DNA from: Acidobacteriota bacterium
Lineage (GTDB): Bacteria; Acidobacteriota; Terriglobia; Terriglobales; Acidobacteriaceae
NCBI GenBank assembly: GCA_013290025.1
Contig: JABCYV010000015.1
Span: forward strand, 1-37,795
DNA: 37,795 nt
Direction of reading: 5' to 3'
Made by a program: the position numbers and the translations under genes. Positions 1 through 9,414 of the stretch are shown piece after piece (the first letter of the stretch is position 1; each line of letters opens with the position of its first letter). The notes under the pieces were generated by a model. That model did no database searches. It saw only the letters and a program-made list of their open reading frames with translations, and was not told where the DNA came from.

Positions 1-2
1 CG

Positions 3-413
3 CACCTCGACGACTGGACGGCTGCTCGCCAGCGTAATGCCAAACGCTACGATCGGCTTTTTGCGGAGACTGGCTTGCCCATCGTTCTTCCCACCGTGGT
101 TACCAATCGCCACATCTTTAATCAATATGTTGTTCGCGTCCCTGCCCGCGATGAATTGCAGGCTTTCCTTCAGAAAAAAGGCGTCGCAACCGAGGTGTAC
201 TACCCGGTGCCGATGCACCTGCAGGACTGCTTTGCTTACCTCGGATATAAAGCTGGCGCGTTTCCCGAGAGTGAGCGGGCGGCGAAAGAATCTCTCGCGT
301 TACCTGTCTACCCGGAGCTCACCGAATCACAGGCGCAGTATGTCGTGGACTGTGTCTGCGAGTTTCTCTCCAAAGAAACACTCTCCCTTGCGGGTGCTCA
401 TGGAACTCGTTAA
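3..413 (+). CDS. DegT/DnrJ/EryC1/StrS-family sugar aminotransferase, 3' part
   Basis: The reading frame is open from the first bases of the window, so this is the C-terminal part (about 136 residues) of a longer gene. It reads HLDDWTAARQRNAKRYDRL and, near its middle, EVYYPVPMHLQ, which is the typical C-terminal signature of PLP-dependent sugar aminotransferases (WecE/ArnB/PglE type). These enzymes transfer an amino group to a keto-sugar nucleotide, giving amino-deoxy sugars for surface glycans. The PLP-binding lysine lies upstream, outside the window, and cannot be checked. An internal ATG at 75 lies in the same frame but is not the real start. The stop is 49 bases before the next gene. The family is confident; the substrate is unknown. 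Confidence 0.85.
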   Translation, partial: HLDDWTAARQRNAKRYDRLFAETGLPIVLPTVVTNRHIFNQYVVRVPARDELQAFLQKKGVATEVYYPVPMHLQDCFAYLGYKAGAFPESERAAKESLALPVYPELTESQAQYVVDCVCEFLSKETLSLAGAHGTR

Positions 414-462
414 GTGAGGCCAAGCCCTTCCTATTGATCTAGCTGAACGTCCCTGACATGAC

Positions 463-2385
463 ATGACGTCGCTCCCTACCTACGTTCTTATCACCCCGGC
501 GCGTAATGAAGCTCAATTCATCGAGGGGACCATAGAGTCCGTGGTGGCGCAAACGGTGCGCCCTCTTAAATGGATCATCGTCAGCGACGGCTCAACGGAC
601 GGGACAGATGAGCTCGTGCGCAAGTACGCGACTCATTTCCCGTGGATTGAATTGGTCCGGATGCCGGAACGCAGCGAACGGCATTTCGCTGGAAAGGTTT
701 ATGCCTTTAACGCGGGCTACGCCAGGACACAAGGCGTAGAGTATGACGTGATCGCCAGCTTGGATGCCGACGTTTCGTTCAGCGCAGAGTACTTCGAGTT
801 TCTGCTTCAGAAGCTGGCTGAGGATCCTACGCTAGGGCTGGTAGGAACACCTTTCACGGAAGGCTCGAACCAGACGTATGACTATCGTTTCACAAGCATT
901 GAGCACGTTTCTGGCGCTTGCCAGGTGTTTCGCCGCGCATGCTTAGAGGATATCGGCGGGTACGTGCCGGTAAAAAATGGGATTGATCATATTGCGGTGG
1001 TTACCGCCAGGATGAGGGGCTGGAAAACAAGAACATTTCCGGAAAAGCTTTGCTTCCATCATCGGGCAATGGGGACGGCCCAGGGAGGCGCACTGACGGC
1101 TAGATTCAGAATAGGTGCGAACGACTACGCCATCGGGAATCACCCGCTCTGGGAAACGTTCCGAACGTTCTACCAGATGAGCAAAAAGCCTTATCTCATC
1201 GGAGGCTTGGCAATACTATCCGGCTATTTGTGGGCAACGATCCGGCGACCTGGGAGGCCTGTGTCGCGCGAACTGGTGAGCTTTTGTCGTGGCGAACAAC
1301 TGCGGCGGCTTGCGCGACTCCTGGCTAGGAATAAAGTGCCTCGTACCACGCTCCAATCGAGCGGTGTCATCGGCCACGGTCGTAAGCCACACGAGGTAGA
1401 AAAAGGAGACGAACACGCGTCCATTTGTCCTAACATGCCCTCCTGTGATTCCAATTCTCCGAAGCAGCGCTGCGTTGAGGATGCGGAGTTAGCCAAGCAC
1501 ATCAGTGTTTGCATCTGTACTTATAAACGAACCCACCTCCTGATACGCCTGCTCCGGGAGCTTGGCGCTCAAGAGACGGAGGGGCTCTTCACGTACTCAA
1601 TCGTCGTTGTAGACAATGATTCCCAACGGTCTGCCGAGTCTGCGGTGGTGGAATTTGGGGCGACATCGTCTACTAATGTCAAATACTACGTAGAGACCGA
1701 ACAGAGCATTGCTCGGGCAAGGAACCGGGCCGTGGCAAGTGCGGAGGGTGATTTTCTCGCATTCATCGACGACGACGAGTTTCCGATCAAGAACTGGCTA
1801 CTGACTTTGTTCAAAGCCTGCCACGAGTATCGCGTCGATGGAGTGCTCGGACCTGTAAAGCCATGTTTTCAGGACAAATCGCCGGAGTGGGTTGTAAAGG
1901 GAAGATTCTACGAACGGCAGACTTATCCGACGGGCAGCCTAGTTGACGGAAGTAAAGGGCGGACGGGCAATGTACTGCTGAGGAAAGAAGTTTTTGCTGG
2001 TTCAGATGAACCTTTCAAACCGGAATTCCGCTCAGGTGAAGACCAGGACTTCTTCACGAGAATGATCGCACATGGGCATGTATTCGTCTGGTGCGATGAG
2101 GCGGTAACTTACGAGGTTGTACCTCCGAGTCGCTGGAAGCGCAGCTTCATGATAAGAAGAGCGTTGCTGCGGGGTGCGATGCAACCAAGGAAAGCAGATT
2201 TTGGGATTCGCAGTATTGCAAAATCGGCCGTTGCAATTCCCGCTTATTTGTTAGCTCTACCTTTTGGCTTACTGTTGGGTCATCACCGGTTCATGGCGAT
2301 CCTCATCAGACTCTGTGATCACCTAGGTAAGCTGCTGATGCTCGTGGGAATCGACCCTATTAGGGTTCCATACGTTGTTGAGTAG
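463..2385 (+). CDS. Tandem GT2-GT2 glycosyltransferase fusion
   Basis: This 640-residue protein carries two GT-A fold, family 2 glycosyltransferase domains. Domain 1 (about residues 5-260) has VSDGSTDGTDELV and the metal-binding motif LDADVSF near residue 102, then a hydrophobic stretch around 245-262. A polar linker with several cysteines (about 300-343) leads to domain 2, which starts at ISVCICTYKRT (residue 347) and carries VVVDNDS, FIDDDEF and GEDQDFF. Domain 2 resembles ExoM-type succinoglycan transferases. The C-terminus has one or two hydrophobic segments, so the protein is probably attached to the inner membrane. It probably adds two sugars to a lipid-linked repeat unit. Sugar specificity cannot be read from the sequence. 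Confidence 0.85.
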   Translation: MTSLPTYVLITPARNEAQFIEGTIESVVAQTVRPLKWIIVSDGSTDGTDELVRKYATHFPWIELVRMPERSERHFAGKVYAFNAGYARTQGVEYDVIASLDADVSFSAEYFEFLLQKLAEDPTLGLVGTPFTEGSNQTYDYRFTSIEHVSGACQVFRRACLEDIGGYVPVKNGIDHIAVVTARMRGWKTRTFPEKLCFHHRAMGTAQGGALTARFRIGANDYAIGNHPLWETFRTFYQMSKKPYLIGGLAILSGYLWATIRRPGRPVSRELVSFCRGEQLRRLARLLARNKVPRTTLQSSGVIGHGRKPHEVEKGDEHASICPNMPSCDSNSPKQRCVEDAELAKHISVCICTYKRTHLLIRLLRELGAQETEGLFTYSIVVVDNDSQRSAESAVVEFGATSSTNVKYYVETEQSIARARNRAVASAEGDFLAFIDDDEFPIKNWLLTLFKACHEYRVDGVLGPVKPCFQDKSPEWVVKGRFYERQTYPTGSLVDGSKGRTGNVLLRKEVFAGSDEPFKPEFRSGEDQDFFTRMIAHGHVFVWCDEAVTYEVVPPSRWKRSFMIRRALLRGAMQPRKADFGIRSIAKSAVAIPAYLLALPFGLLLGHHRFMAILIRLCDHLGKLLMLVGIDPIRVPYVVE

Positions 2386-2469
2386 CTAATGTCAGCAAGA
2401 GCGTGAAAGCAGAGGAGCACCATTCGAGGGAGTCGGGCCCAGTAGACGACATGAAGAGCATAATTTGAA

Positions 2470-3378
2470 ATGAAAAAGATAATTGAGAAGTGTGGCAATG
2501 AGATTCGGATTACGGGCCGACTGCTTCGCATCGGTCAACCGGAGGGCGATGGTTATCAGTCTCTCGACGCCCCGGAAACGATGCTTGAGAGTTTGCGGAC
2601 TTCTGGAGTTCGCGTCGACCTCTTTACGTTCCTCGAACTGCAACCCGGAGCCCAGCCACGATATCAGTACCCTGTGGAGTGGGACAACGCAGCCGTAGTT
2701 CCGGTATCCACCTTTAATCAGTGGTGGAACCACCAGATTCGTCCCGAAGCGCGTAATCGAGCTCGGCAAGCCGAGAAGAAGGGGGTTGTCATCCGCGAGA
2801 TACCCTTCGATGACACTCTCGTGAAAGGAATCTGGGAGATCTACAATGAGTCTCCACTGCGTCAGGGAAGACGCTTTCCTCACTACGGGAAGGATTTCAA
2901 AACCGTGTACGCTGAGGCAGCGACATTCCTCGATAGCAGCTTTTTCATCGGCGCATTTATCGGTGACAGGCTAATCGGCTTCGTGAAGTTGACGATGGAT
3001 GAATCCAGAACACGGGTCAACCTGATGAATATTCTCTCGCTGATCGAACACCGGGATAAGGCTCCGACCAACGCTCTCATTGCCCACTCAGTGCGCGCTT
3101 GTGAGGCGCGAGGTATTACGCAGCTTGTTTACCAACGGTTCGCTTATGGGAGCAAGCAGACGGACGGCATCATGAAATTCAAGCAGGTTAATGGGTTCCA
3201 GCGGGTCGACCTGCCTCGCTACTATGTTCCGCTGACTCTCCTCGGCCGGGTTGCTTTGCGCTTGGGATTACACCACCCTCTGGTCAACCATCTTCCCGAA
3301 TCCGTGAAAGTGAAGCTGCGATGGCTTCGGGACTTCTGCTATGGTCGAATGCTTCAGACAGTAAAGGGATCAGCTTAG
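2470..3378 (+). CDS. GNAT/FemAB-like N-acyltransferase-fold protein
   Basis: This 302-residue soluble protein shows features of GNAT/FemAB-like transferases: a segment RPEARNRARQAEKKGV followed by an acceptor-type region (IWEIYNESPLRQGR), then FFIGAFIGDRLIGFVKL, which looks like the central beta hairpin of an acetyltransferase fold. Such proteins recur in polysaccharide clusters and are thought to acylate or aminoacylate sugar or lipid intermediates. No catalytic residue can be assigned with confidence. The gene lies 84 bases after the GT2 fusion and ends 4 bases before the asparagine-synthase-like gene, so the three are probably cotranscribed. No strong ribosome binding site is visible. The fold is a moderate-confidence call and the substrate is unknown. 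Confidence 0.5.
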   Translation: MKKIIEKCGNEIRITGRLLRIGQPEGDGYQSLDAPETMLESLRTSGVRVDLFTFLELQPGAQPRYQYPVEWDNAAVVPVSTFNQWWNHQIRPEARNRARQAEKKGVVIREIPFDDTLVKGIWEIYNESPLRQGRRFPHYGKDFKTVYAEAATFLDSSFFIGAFIGDRLIGFVKLTMDESRTRVNLMNILSLIEHRDKAPTNALIAHSVRACEARGITQLVYQRFAYGSKQTDGIMKFKQVNGFQRVDLPRYYVPLTLLGRVALRLGLHHPLVNHLPESVKVKLRWLRDFCYGRMLQTVKGSA

Positions 3379-3382
3379 AATC

Positions 3383-5203
3383 ATGCCTGGCATTGTGGGT
3401 CTGATTACGCGCATGCCTGCCGAACGTGCGCGGCGGGAATTGTGCGGAATGGTGGAAACCCTCTGTCACGAATCCTCCTATGTAACCGGGATTCGCACGG
3501 ATGCGGATTTGGGAGTATACGTTGGGTGGGTCGCGCGGAGAGGTTCGTTGTCGGATGGAATGCCGCTCCGCAATGAGCGCAGTGATGTCTGCCTGACGTT
3601 CTCCGGTGAGGACTTCCCGGAGCCTGGAACTGTTGCCCGCCTGAGAGAGCGGGGGCACTCGGTTAACATCGAGGGACCAGCATACCTCGTCCATTTGTTC
3701 GAACAGGATCCCACCTTCCCGGCCGGCTTAAACGGGCGGTTTCACGGCGTTCTGACTGATCGCACGCAGGCCCATACGATGCTCTTCAATGATCGTTACG
3801 GGATGCACCGACTTTATTATCACCAGTCGAAGGAAGCGTTCTATTTCGCAGCAGAAGCCAAGGCCATTCTCGCTGTCCGTCCAGAACTTCGACGGATTGA
3901 CTGCAGGGGGCTTGGTGAGTTCGTTGCCTGCGGCTGTGTGCTTGAAAATCGGACCCTTTTCGAAGGCATTCATGTTCTGCCGCCGGCTTCGGCCTGGCTC
4001 TTTCGCAACGCCACTCTAGCAAACCGAGGAACATACTTCCACCCTCAGGAATGGGAAGACCAGGAACTCCTGGAACCGGAGTCCTACTATAAACAACTGC
4101 GCCAGGTTTTTTCGGGCAACCTGCCCCGGTACTTTCATGCCGGTCAGGACGTCGGCTTGTCGTTGACCGCAGGGCTTGATACGCGAATGATCATGGCGTG
4201 GCACAAGCCTCCTCAGGGATCTCTGCCTTGTTATTCGTTCGGGGGAATGTTCCGTGATTCTCAGGACGTAGTGGTCGCACGACAAGTGGCTCGCGCATGT
4301 GGACAGCCGCACCAAGTAATCTCAGTTGGCAACGAGTTCCTATCACGGTTTCCGCACTATGCGGAGCGTACGGTTCGGCTGACCGACGGATGCGTCGGTG
4401 TGAACCATTCTCCTGACCTATATGTAAACGAGCGGGCAGCGGAGATTGCTCCGGTACGCATGACGGGAAACTACGGGGGCGAGGTACTACGGCAAGTGCG
4501 GGCCTTTAAGCCAGCGCAGCCACTCAGCGATCTGTTCTGCCCCGATTTCCTCCCCGAAATCAGGGCTGCCAAACAAACGTACGACGGACTGCTGCAGGGA
4601 CATCCACTTTCTTTTGCCGTGTTTCGCCAAGCGCCGTGGCATCATTACGGCTTGCTTGGGCTGGAGGAAACCCAGCTTTCATTGCGATCTCCGTATCTCG
4701 ACAATGACTTCGTTCGAACGGTTTTCCGTGCCCCGAACTCTGCTGCGTCCAACAGTGACGTCTCGCGTCGGTTGATCACGGATGGGAACCCCAAACTCTC
4801 TCTGATACGAACCGACCGTACGCCAATTTCCGGGCGAAATGGTTGGCGCACCCAGGCTATACGAAGCTTTCTGGATCTTACGCTGAAGGCTGAATACGCC
4901 TACGACTACGGTATGCCCCAATGGGCTGCCCCCATCGACTGGGCGCTTGCGCCCCTCCACCCCGAAAGACTCTTTCTCGGCAGGCACAAGTTTTATCATT
5001 TTCGGGTCTGGTATCGCGATACTCTGTCTGCCTACATTCAGGAGATGCTGCTCGATCCGCGGACCCTTAACCGCCCATACCTTCAACGGTCCACGGTGGA
5101 AAATATTGTACGCAACCACGTCAAAGGCGTCCGCAACTACACTGCCGCAATACACACGGTTCTGACCTTAGAACTAATCAACCGGCTTTTTGTAGATTCG
5201 TAG
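3383..5203 (+). CDS. Asparagine-synthase-like protein with altered active sites
   Basis: This 606-residue protein follows the AsnB layout: an N-terminal class II glutamine-amidotransferase-like domain (about 1-210, with MPGIVGLI at the start, LNGRFHGVL and NDRYGMHRLYY) and a C-terminal synthetase domain with LSLTAGLDTRM (residues 259-269). In true AsnB the protein begins MCG and Cys2 is the glutaminase nucleophile; here residue 2 is proline. The ATP pyrophosphatase loop, normally SGGxDS, reads TAGLDT. Proteins like this are frequent in exopolysaccharide clusters and may form an amide on a sugar acid using free ammonia, or do something else. It starts 4 bases after the previous stop. The family is confident; the activity is unknown. 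Confidence 0.85.
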   Translation: MPGIVGLITRMPAERARRELCGMVETLCHESSYVTGIRTDADLGVYVGWVARRGSLSDGMPLRNERSDVCLTFSGEDFPEPGTVARLRERGHSVNIEGPAYLVHLFEQDPTFPAGLNGRFHGVLTDRTQAHTMLFNDRYGMHRLYYHQSKEAFYFAAEAKAILAVRPELRRIDCRGLGEFVACGCVLENRTLFEGIHVLPPASAWLFRNATLANRGTYFHPQEWEDQELLEPESYYKQLRQVFSGNLPRYFHAGQDVGLSLTAGLDTRMIMAWHKPPQGSLPCYSFGGMFRDSQDVVVARQVARACGQPHQVISVGNEFLSRFPHYAERTVRLTDGCVGVNHSPDLYVNERAAEIAPVRMTGNYGGEVLRQVRAFKPAQPLSDLFCPDFLPEIRAAKQTYDGLLQGHPLSFAVFRQAPWHHYGLLGLEETQLSLRSPYLDNDFVRTVFRAPNSAASNSDVSRRLITDGNPKLSLIRTDRTPISGRNGWRTQAIRSFLDLTLKAEYAYDYGMPQWAAPIDWALAPLHPERLFLGRHKFYHFRVWYRDTLSAYIQEMLLDPRTLNRPYLQRSTVENIVRNHVKGVRNYTAAIHTVLTLELINRLFVDS

Positions 5204-5310
5204 TATGTGCTTCCCTTTATCTCTTGCCACCAGCCCGATGCGTTACGCTTTGCAACCTGGCCAACACGGCAAGCCCAGCAAGGCTATCCAAGCTCACGAG
5301 AAGTAAATAG

Positions 5311-6705
5311 ATGAAACCGTTGATTGCGGCAATCTGCACCGGTTTTGTAATCCTATATCTCTGGCAGCTCGATTCAGACAAGAGAGTTAGAATTTCAAAG
5401 GCTGTCTGGATATCTTTTGTCTGGCTGTTGATCGGCAGCTCACGACCAGTGAGTGAGTGGTTCGGCGGGAGCTTCGGGGCGGGCAATTATGAAGACGGGA
5501 GTCCGCTAGACCGCACCATTCTGACGGTCTTGCTCGCGTTGGGCTTAGTCGCACTTTCTAAGAGGATGCATCGGATTAAGCCTATCTTACGGGTGAACTT
5601 ACCTATCGTCGTATTCTTTCTATACTGCTTGGTCAGCATCCTCTGGTCTGATTTCCCGTTTGTAACCTTCAAACGATGGACCCGCGGAGTAGCGGACGTC
5701 GTGATGATATTCGTTGTCATTACGGATCCATATTGGCAAGCCGCCTTGAATTGGCTGCTCAGCCGAGTCGCATTCCTGCTCATACCTTTGTCCGTTCTGT
5801 TGATCAGATTTATTCCCCAATATGGCCGGTCTTATAGCATTGGCGGCGCTCAAATGTGGACAGGTGTGTGTACAGACAAGAATGGTCTCGGCGCGATCTG
5901 TATGGTCTTCGGAACTGCAGTATTGTGGCAAATGTTACGGGTTTCCCGAGACACCAAAAGCCTGAGCAGGCGAGAACTCATTGCGAAGGGATCGGTATTT
6001 GCGATGACCCTCTATTTGATTTGGGTTATCGATTCCAAGACGGCGTTGACGTGCTTTTTGCTCGCAAATACGTTGATTGTTCTTACGTGGTTTGGGCCGC
6101 GGTTCCGCAAACCGGCGATACTGACGATTATTGTAGCGGGTATGATCATTTCTTGTTTTTGCGTTCTATTTCTCGGTATCGGGAGCGGTGCCTTGGAGAC
6201 GATGGGTAGAAAGGCCGATCTAACAGGTCGAACAGAGATCTGGGCCACTGTGCTCCCCCTTGCCAAGAACTCTCTATTGGGAACCGGCTACGAAGATTTC
6301 TGGATGGGAGATCGGCAGGCGACCGTCGCCCGCAATCTTGTGTATCTTAACCAAGCCCACAATGGATATCTTGAAATATACCTGAATCTCGGTTGGATCG
6401 GTTTGATTCTGCTTGGCACAATTATTGTGACCGGGTATCGAAACATAATGTTGGAGCTTCGCCACAACCTCGAAATGGGACGGCTGAAGCTGGCATTTTT
6501 CACTATATGCTTGGTCTACAATTTCACCGAAGCGACATTCAAAATGCAGGCGCCAGTCTGGATCTTTTTCCTTTGGGCGGCGATGGCTGCTCCGAAATTG
6601 CGTGTCCGGACGCGAATATCTGCTCCAGCGATTCAGAGTCAATATTTGGTAGAGGTTGACAGGTGTGAAACGCCCTCAAGCTTACCGCATTGGACGAGAG
6701 CATGA
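5311..6705 (+). CDS. O-antigen ligase / Wzy-type polymerase family membrane protein
   Basis: This 464-residue protein has many hydrophobic segments throughout (for example around residues 8-20, 30-45, 65-80, 90-105, 150-170, 225-290 and 345-370). The motif region TGRTEIWATVLPLAKN followed by LLGTGYEDFW and NQAHNGYLEIYLNLGWIG is characteristic of the O-antigen ligase/Wzy/ExoQ superfamily, where the large periplasmic loop and a conserved histidine take part in glycan transfer. In this cluster it is the only candidate polymerase, so a role in joining repeat units is likely; ligation to lipid A or another carrier cannot be excluded. GAGAAG at about 5299-5304 is a plausible ribosome binding site for the ATG. 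Confidence 0.85.
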   Translation: MKPLIAAICTGFVILYLWQLDSDKRVRISKAVWISFVWLLIGSSRPVSEWFGGSFGAGNYEDGSPLDRTILTVLLALGLVALSKRMHRIKPILRVNLPIVVFFLYCLVSILWSDFPFVTFKRWTRGVADVVMIFVVITDPYWQAALNWLLSRVAFLLIPLSVLLIRFIPQYGRSYSIGGAQMWTGVCTDKNGLGAICMVFGTAVLWQMLRVSRDTKSLSRRELIAKGSVFAMTLYLIWVIDSKTALTCFLLANTLIVLTWFGPRFRKPAILTIIVAGMIISCFCVLFLGIGSGALETMGRKADLTGRTEIWATVLPLAKNSLLGTGYEDFWMGDRQATVARNLVYLNQAHNGYLEIYLNLGWIGLILLGTIIVTGYRNIMLELRHNLEMGRLKLAFFTICLVYNFTEATFKMQAPVWIFFLWAAMAAPKLRVRTRISAPAIQSQYLVEVDRCETPSSLPHWTRA

Positions 6706-6836
6706 TCCAGTGGCCCGTGCACCACAGCCCAGTTTCCTAGTTATCTCTAACTGCAAAGCAAAAGACAGCCAAGCTAGTAGCCTGACGTAATCGTAATCGT
6801 AATTCAAGTACCACCTCAGAATCTCGGTAAATCGCG

Positions 6837-8279
6837 ATGTTATTCAATTCGATCGACTTCGCTATCTTCTTCCCCGTTGTAGTCGCCATCTTCTTCCTTT
6901 CACCGCAACGGTGGAGAGTGAGCCTTTTGTTAGCTGCCAGTTGCCTTTTTTACATGGCCTTCATACCGGTCTATATTTTGATCCTGTTAGTCACGATTCT
7001 TATTGACTACTTTGCGGGCATGTATATCGAGCGGGTCGAGGGAAGGAAGAAAAAGGCATTGCTGTGGTTGAGCATTGTATCTACCTGCACGGTACTATTT
7101 GTGTTCAAGTACTTCGGCTTTTTTACAAGCAGCTTCGCAGGCTTAGCGAGCCTTGTTGGATGGCAGTTACCTCACACATTTGTGAAGATTATCTTACCCA
7201 TCGGGCTCTCATTTCATACGTTTCAGAGTTTAAGCTATGTGGTGGAGGTTTACCGCGGAAAACAAGCCGCAGAGCGAGATTTCATCGTATACGCCACCTA
7301 TGTCATGTTCTTTCCTCAATTGGTGGCTGGGCCGATCGAACGTCCACAGAACCTCTTACATCAATTCCGGGAGTGGCATGACTTTAACTACATCAACGTT
7401 ACTTGCGGCTTGAGACGAATGGCGTGGGGCTTTTATAAAAAACTGGTGGTGGCTGACCGGCTGGCACTCTATGTGAACGATGTTTACGGGGCGCCACGCA
7501 ATTACAACGGCCTTCAACTGACTCTTGCTACCTTCTTCTTCTCATACCAAATCTATTGCGATTTCTCTGGCTACTCCGATATAGCCATCGGCGCCGCGCA
7601 GGTGCTCGGATTTCGATTGATGGAAAACTTCAGGACTCCATATTACTCGTTGTCGGTGGCTGAATTCTGGCATCGCTGGCATATATCGCTGTCAACATGG
7701 TTCAAGGATTATGTTTATATCCCGATGGGAGGCAGCCGCGTAAGCCGGAGGCGGTACATAGCAAACTTGTTAGTCACATTCGGAATCAGCGGCCTGTGGC
7801 ATGGGGCGAATTGGACTTATGTATTCTGGGGACTCTTAAATGGCTTGTATCTGGTGATGGGAGGGCTGACCAAGGACTGGCGAAACCGTCTCTTTAGCGC
7901 CATCGACTTGGAGGAGCACACCCTGATCCGAAAGGCGATCATGCTTGTCACTACTTTCGTATTGACGTGCCTCGCATGGATCGTTTTTCGAGCACGCACT
8001 TTGGGAGATGCGGGATACGTCGTGCGACAGCTCGCGCGCGGATGGGACTTTGGGTCCATCGGAACACCACAGTTCTTGCTCCGGCAACTACCGGTCGCCG
8101 TTGCGGCCATTCTTGTCCTGGAAATTGGCCAGTTACTCACGCGGAGTACGGTCTCGTTGCCTTCCATGCTGAGTGGATTGCCGCTACCTGCGCGGTGGGC
8201 GGCGTATGCCGCCTTCGTCATGCTTGTGCTGATGTTTGGTGTGTACCAGAACGCGCAGTTCATCTACTTCCAATTTTAG
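6837..8279 (+). CDS. MBOAT-family membrane O-acyltransferase (AlgI/DltB-like)
   Basis: This 480-residue polytopic membrane protein starts MLFNSIDFAIFFP, the usual beginning of AlgI-like MBOAT proteins. It has VAEFWHRWHISLSTWFKDY (His279 in the first part) and GISGLWHGANWTYVFWG, whose His322 is the invariant MBOAT catalytic histidine. Its length matches AlgI and PatA relatives. These proteins move an acyl group, usually acetyl, across the inner membrane for O-acylation of an exported polysaccharide. The next gene, 10 bases downstream, encodes a membrane-anchored SGNH-like protein, which is the expected AlgJ/AlgX/DltD-type partner. Short TAATCG repeats lie in the 131-base leader upstream. Confidence 0.95.
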   Translation: MLFNSIDFAIFFPVVVAIFFLSPQRWRVSLLLAASCLFYMAFIPVYILILLVTILIDYFAGMYIERVEGRKKKALLWLSIVSTCTVLFVFKYFGFFTSSFAGLASLVGWQLPHTFVKIILPIGLSFHTFQSLSYVVEVYRGKQAAERDFIVYATYVMFFPQLVAGPIERPQNLLHQFREWHDFNYINVTCGLRRMAWGFYKKLVVADRLALYVNDVYGAPRNYNGLQLTLATFFFSYQIYCDFSGYSDIAIGAAQVLGFRLMENFRTPYYSLSVAEFWHRWHISLSTWFKDYVYIPMGGSRVSRRRYIANLLVTFGISGLWHGANWTYVFWGLLNGLYLVMGGLTKDWRNRLFSAIDLEEHTLIRKAIMLVTTFVLTCLAWIVFRARTLGDAGYVVRQLARGWDFGSIGTPQFLLRQLPVAVAAILVLEIGQLLTRSTVSLPSMLSGLPLPARWAAYAAFVMLVLMFGVYQNAQFIYFQF

Positions 8280-8289
8280 AGGCCATCAA

Positions 8290-9414
8290 GTGCATAACCA
8301 GGGTGGTTCAATCGAGCATCTTCGCGGTTGCAACTCAGCTGTTGTTGTTCAAGAGCCGCGGGATCGGCTAAGCGATGAACGCTCGCCTGCCCTGACAGGA
8401 GCCGGCTCTAGGGAAATCATAATACCGGGCAGATGGTTCGCAGTTAGACGGATATCTTGCTTCTTCGCCCTGATCACTGTGCTCGCGTTTGGACTGGATG
8501 CGATGATTACTTCTGGCCTGCGACGGATCAAGACATCCCAGTATGGAGTTTCGAACCGGATCATGGAAGGCAAGGTTAACGCTCAGATTGTCATCACTGG
8601 TTCGTCCCGCGCGGTGTCCCATTACGACCCACGCATCATTCAAACCCAGACAGGGCGCCGCGCTTTCAACCTGGGCCGAAACGGATCGCAGACTGACATG
8701 CAAGTTGCTGTTCTAAAGGCGTATCTCGAGCACAACCAGAAGCCTGACATCGTGATCCACAATCTTGATGCTTTCAGCTTCGTAACCACTCGCGAAGTTT
8801 ACGCCCCGGCTCAGTATGTTCCGTATCTGTACGACGAGGAACTTTATAAGGCACTGCGGAAAATCGATCGGAACATCTGGAAGAGTCGCTATGTGCCATT
8901 ATACGGGTACGTGGTCGACGATATGAACTTCTCCTGGATCCCTGGATTGAGAGGATTCTTTGGCTGGTCGCCGCGTGAGGATTTCTTCCAAGGCTTCAAC
9001 CCTCGATCAAAGAAATGGACCGATGATTTCCAACGTTTTAAGGCCGCGAATCCCGACGGCGTGAGTTGGCAGGTCGAGCCTTCGGGCATCACGGTCCTGG
9101 AAGACTTGATCCGTTTGTGCCACGAACGCGGAATTCGATTGATATTTGTATACTCTCCGGAATACGCGGAGGTGCAGAAGTTGACGAAGAACCGCGCGGA
9201 AGTTTTCGACCATTTTTATGAATTGGCCGATCGCTATCACGTGCCTCTTTGGGATTACAGTGATTGGCGATTTGCAGCGGACACAGAATATTTCACTAAT
9301 TCCCAACACTTGAATGCCGAGGGAGCGGCGCTCTTTTCAGACGATGTGGCGAACCGCATGAAAGAATACATCGCTGCGCAATCCCGAACCGCTCCCTTGC
9401 AGGCTTCGAGATGA
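8290..9414 (+). CDS. Membrane-anchored SGNH/DltD-like protein, partner of MBOAT
   Basis: From a GTG start at 8290 this is 374 residues. I chose this start because AGAGG lies about 7 bases upstream and it avoids the overlap with the MBOAT gene that the next in-frame ATG at 8236 would create. One hydrophobic segment (about residues 50-72) anchors a periplasmic domain. That domain has VITGSSRAVSHYDP, with a candidate nucleophile serine around residue 105, and near the end TNSQHLNAEG, with a candidate catalytic histidine at about 340. This layout matches SGNH-type proteins (AlgJ, AlgX, DltD, PatB) that complete acyl transfer from MBOAT partners to extracytoplasmic glycans. No family is named with certainty. 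Confidence 0.7.
   Translation: MHNQGGSIEHLRGCNSAVVVQEPRDRLSDERSPALTGAGSREIIIPGRWFAVRRISCFFALITVLAFGLDAMITSGLRRIKTSQYGVSNRIMEGKVNAQIVITGSSRAVSHYDPRIIQTQTGRRAFNLGRNGSQTDMQVAVLKAYLEHNQKPDIVIHNLDAFSFVTTREVYAPAQYVPYLYDEELYKALRKIDRNIWKSRYVPLYGYVVDDMNFSWIPGLRGFFGWSPREDFFQGFNPRSKKWTDDFQRFKAANPDGVSWQVEPSGITVLEDLIRLCHERGIRLIFVYSPEYAEVQKLTKNRAEVFDHFYELADRYHVPLWDYSDWRFAADTEYFTNSQHLNAEGAALFSDDVANRMKEYIAAQSRTAPLQASR

Noticed and set aside
37-417. Plus-strand open frame of 126 codons at the left edge
   Set aside because: It is a frame-shifted reading of the aminotransferase C-terminus, rich in Arg, Ser and Cys with no motif.
8236-8289. Longer N-terminus for the SGNH-like protein from ATG 8236
   Set aside because: It overlaps the MBOAT gene by 44 bases, has no ribosome binding site, and the GTG at 8290 has a good one.
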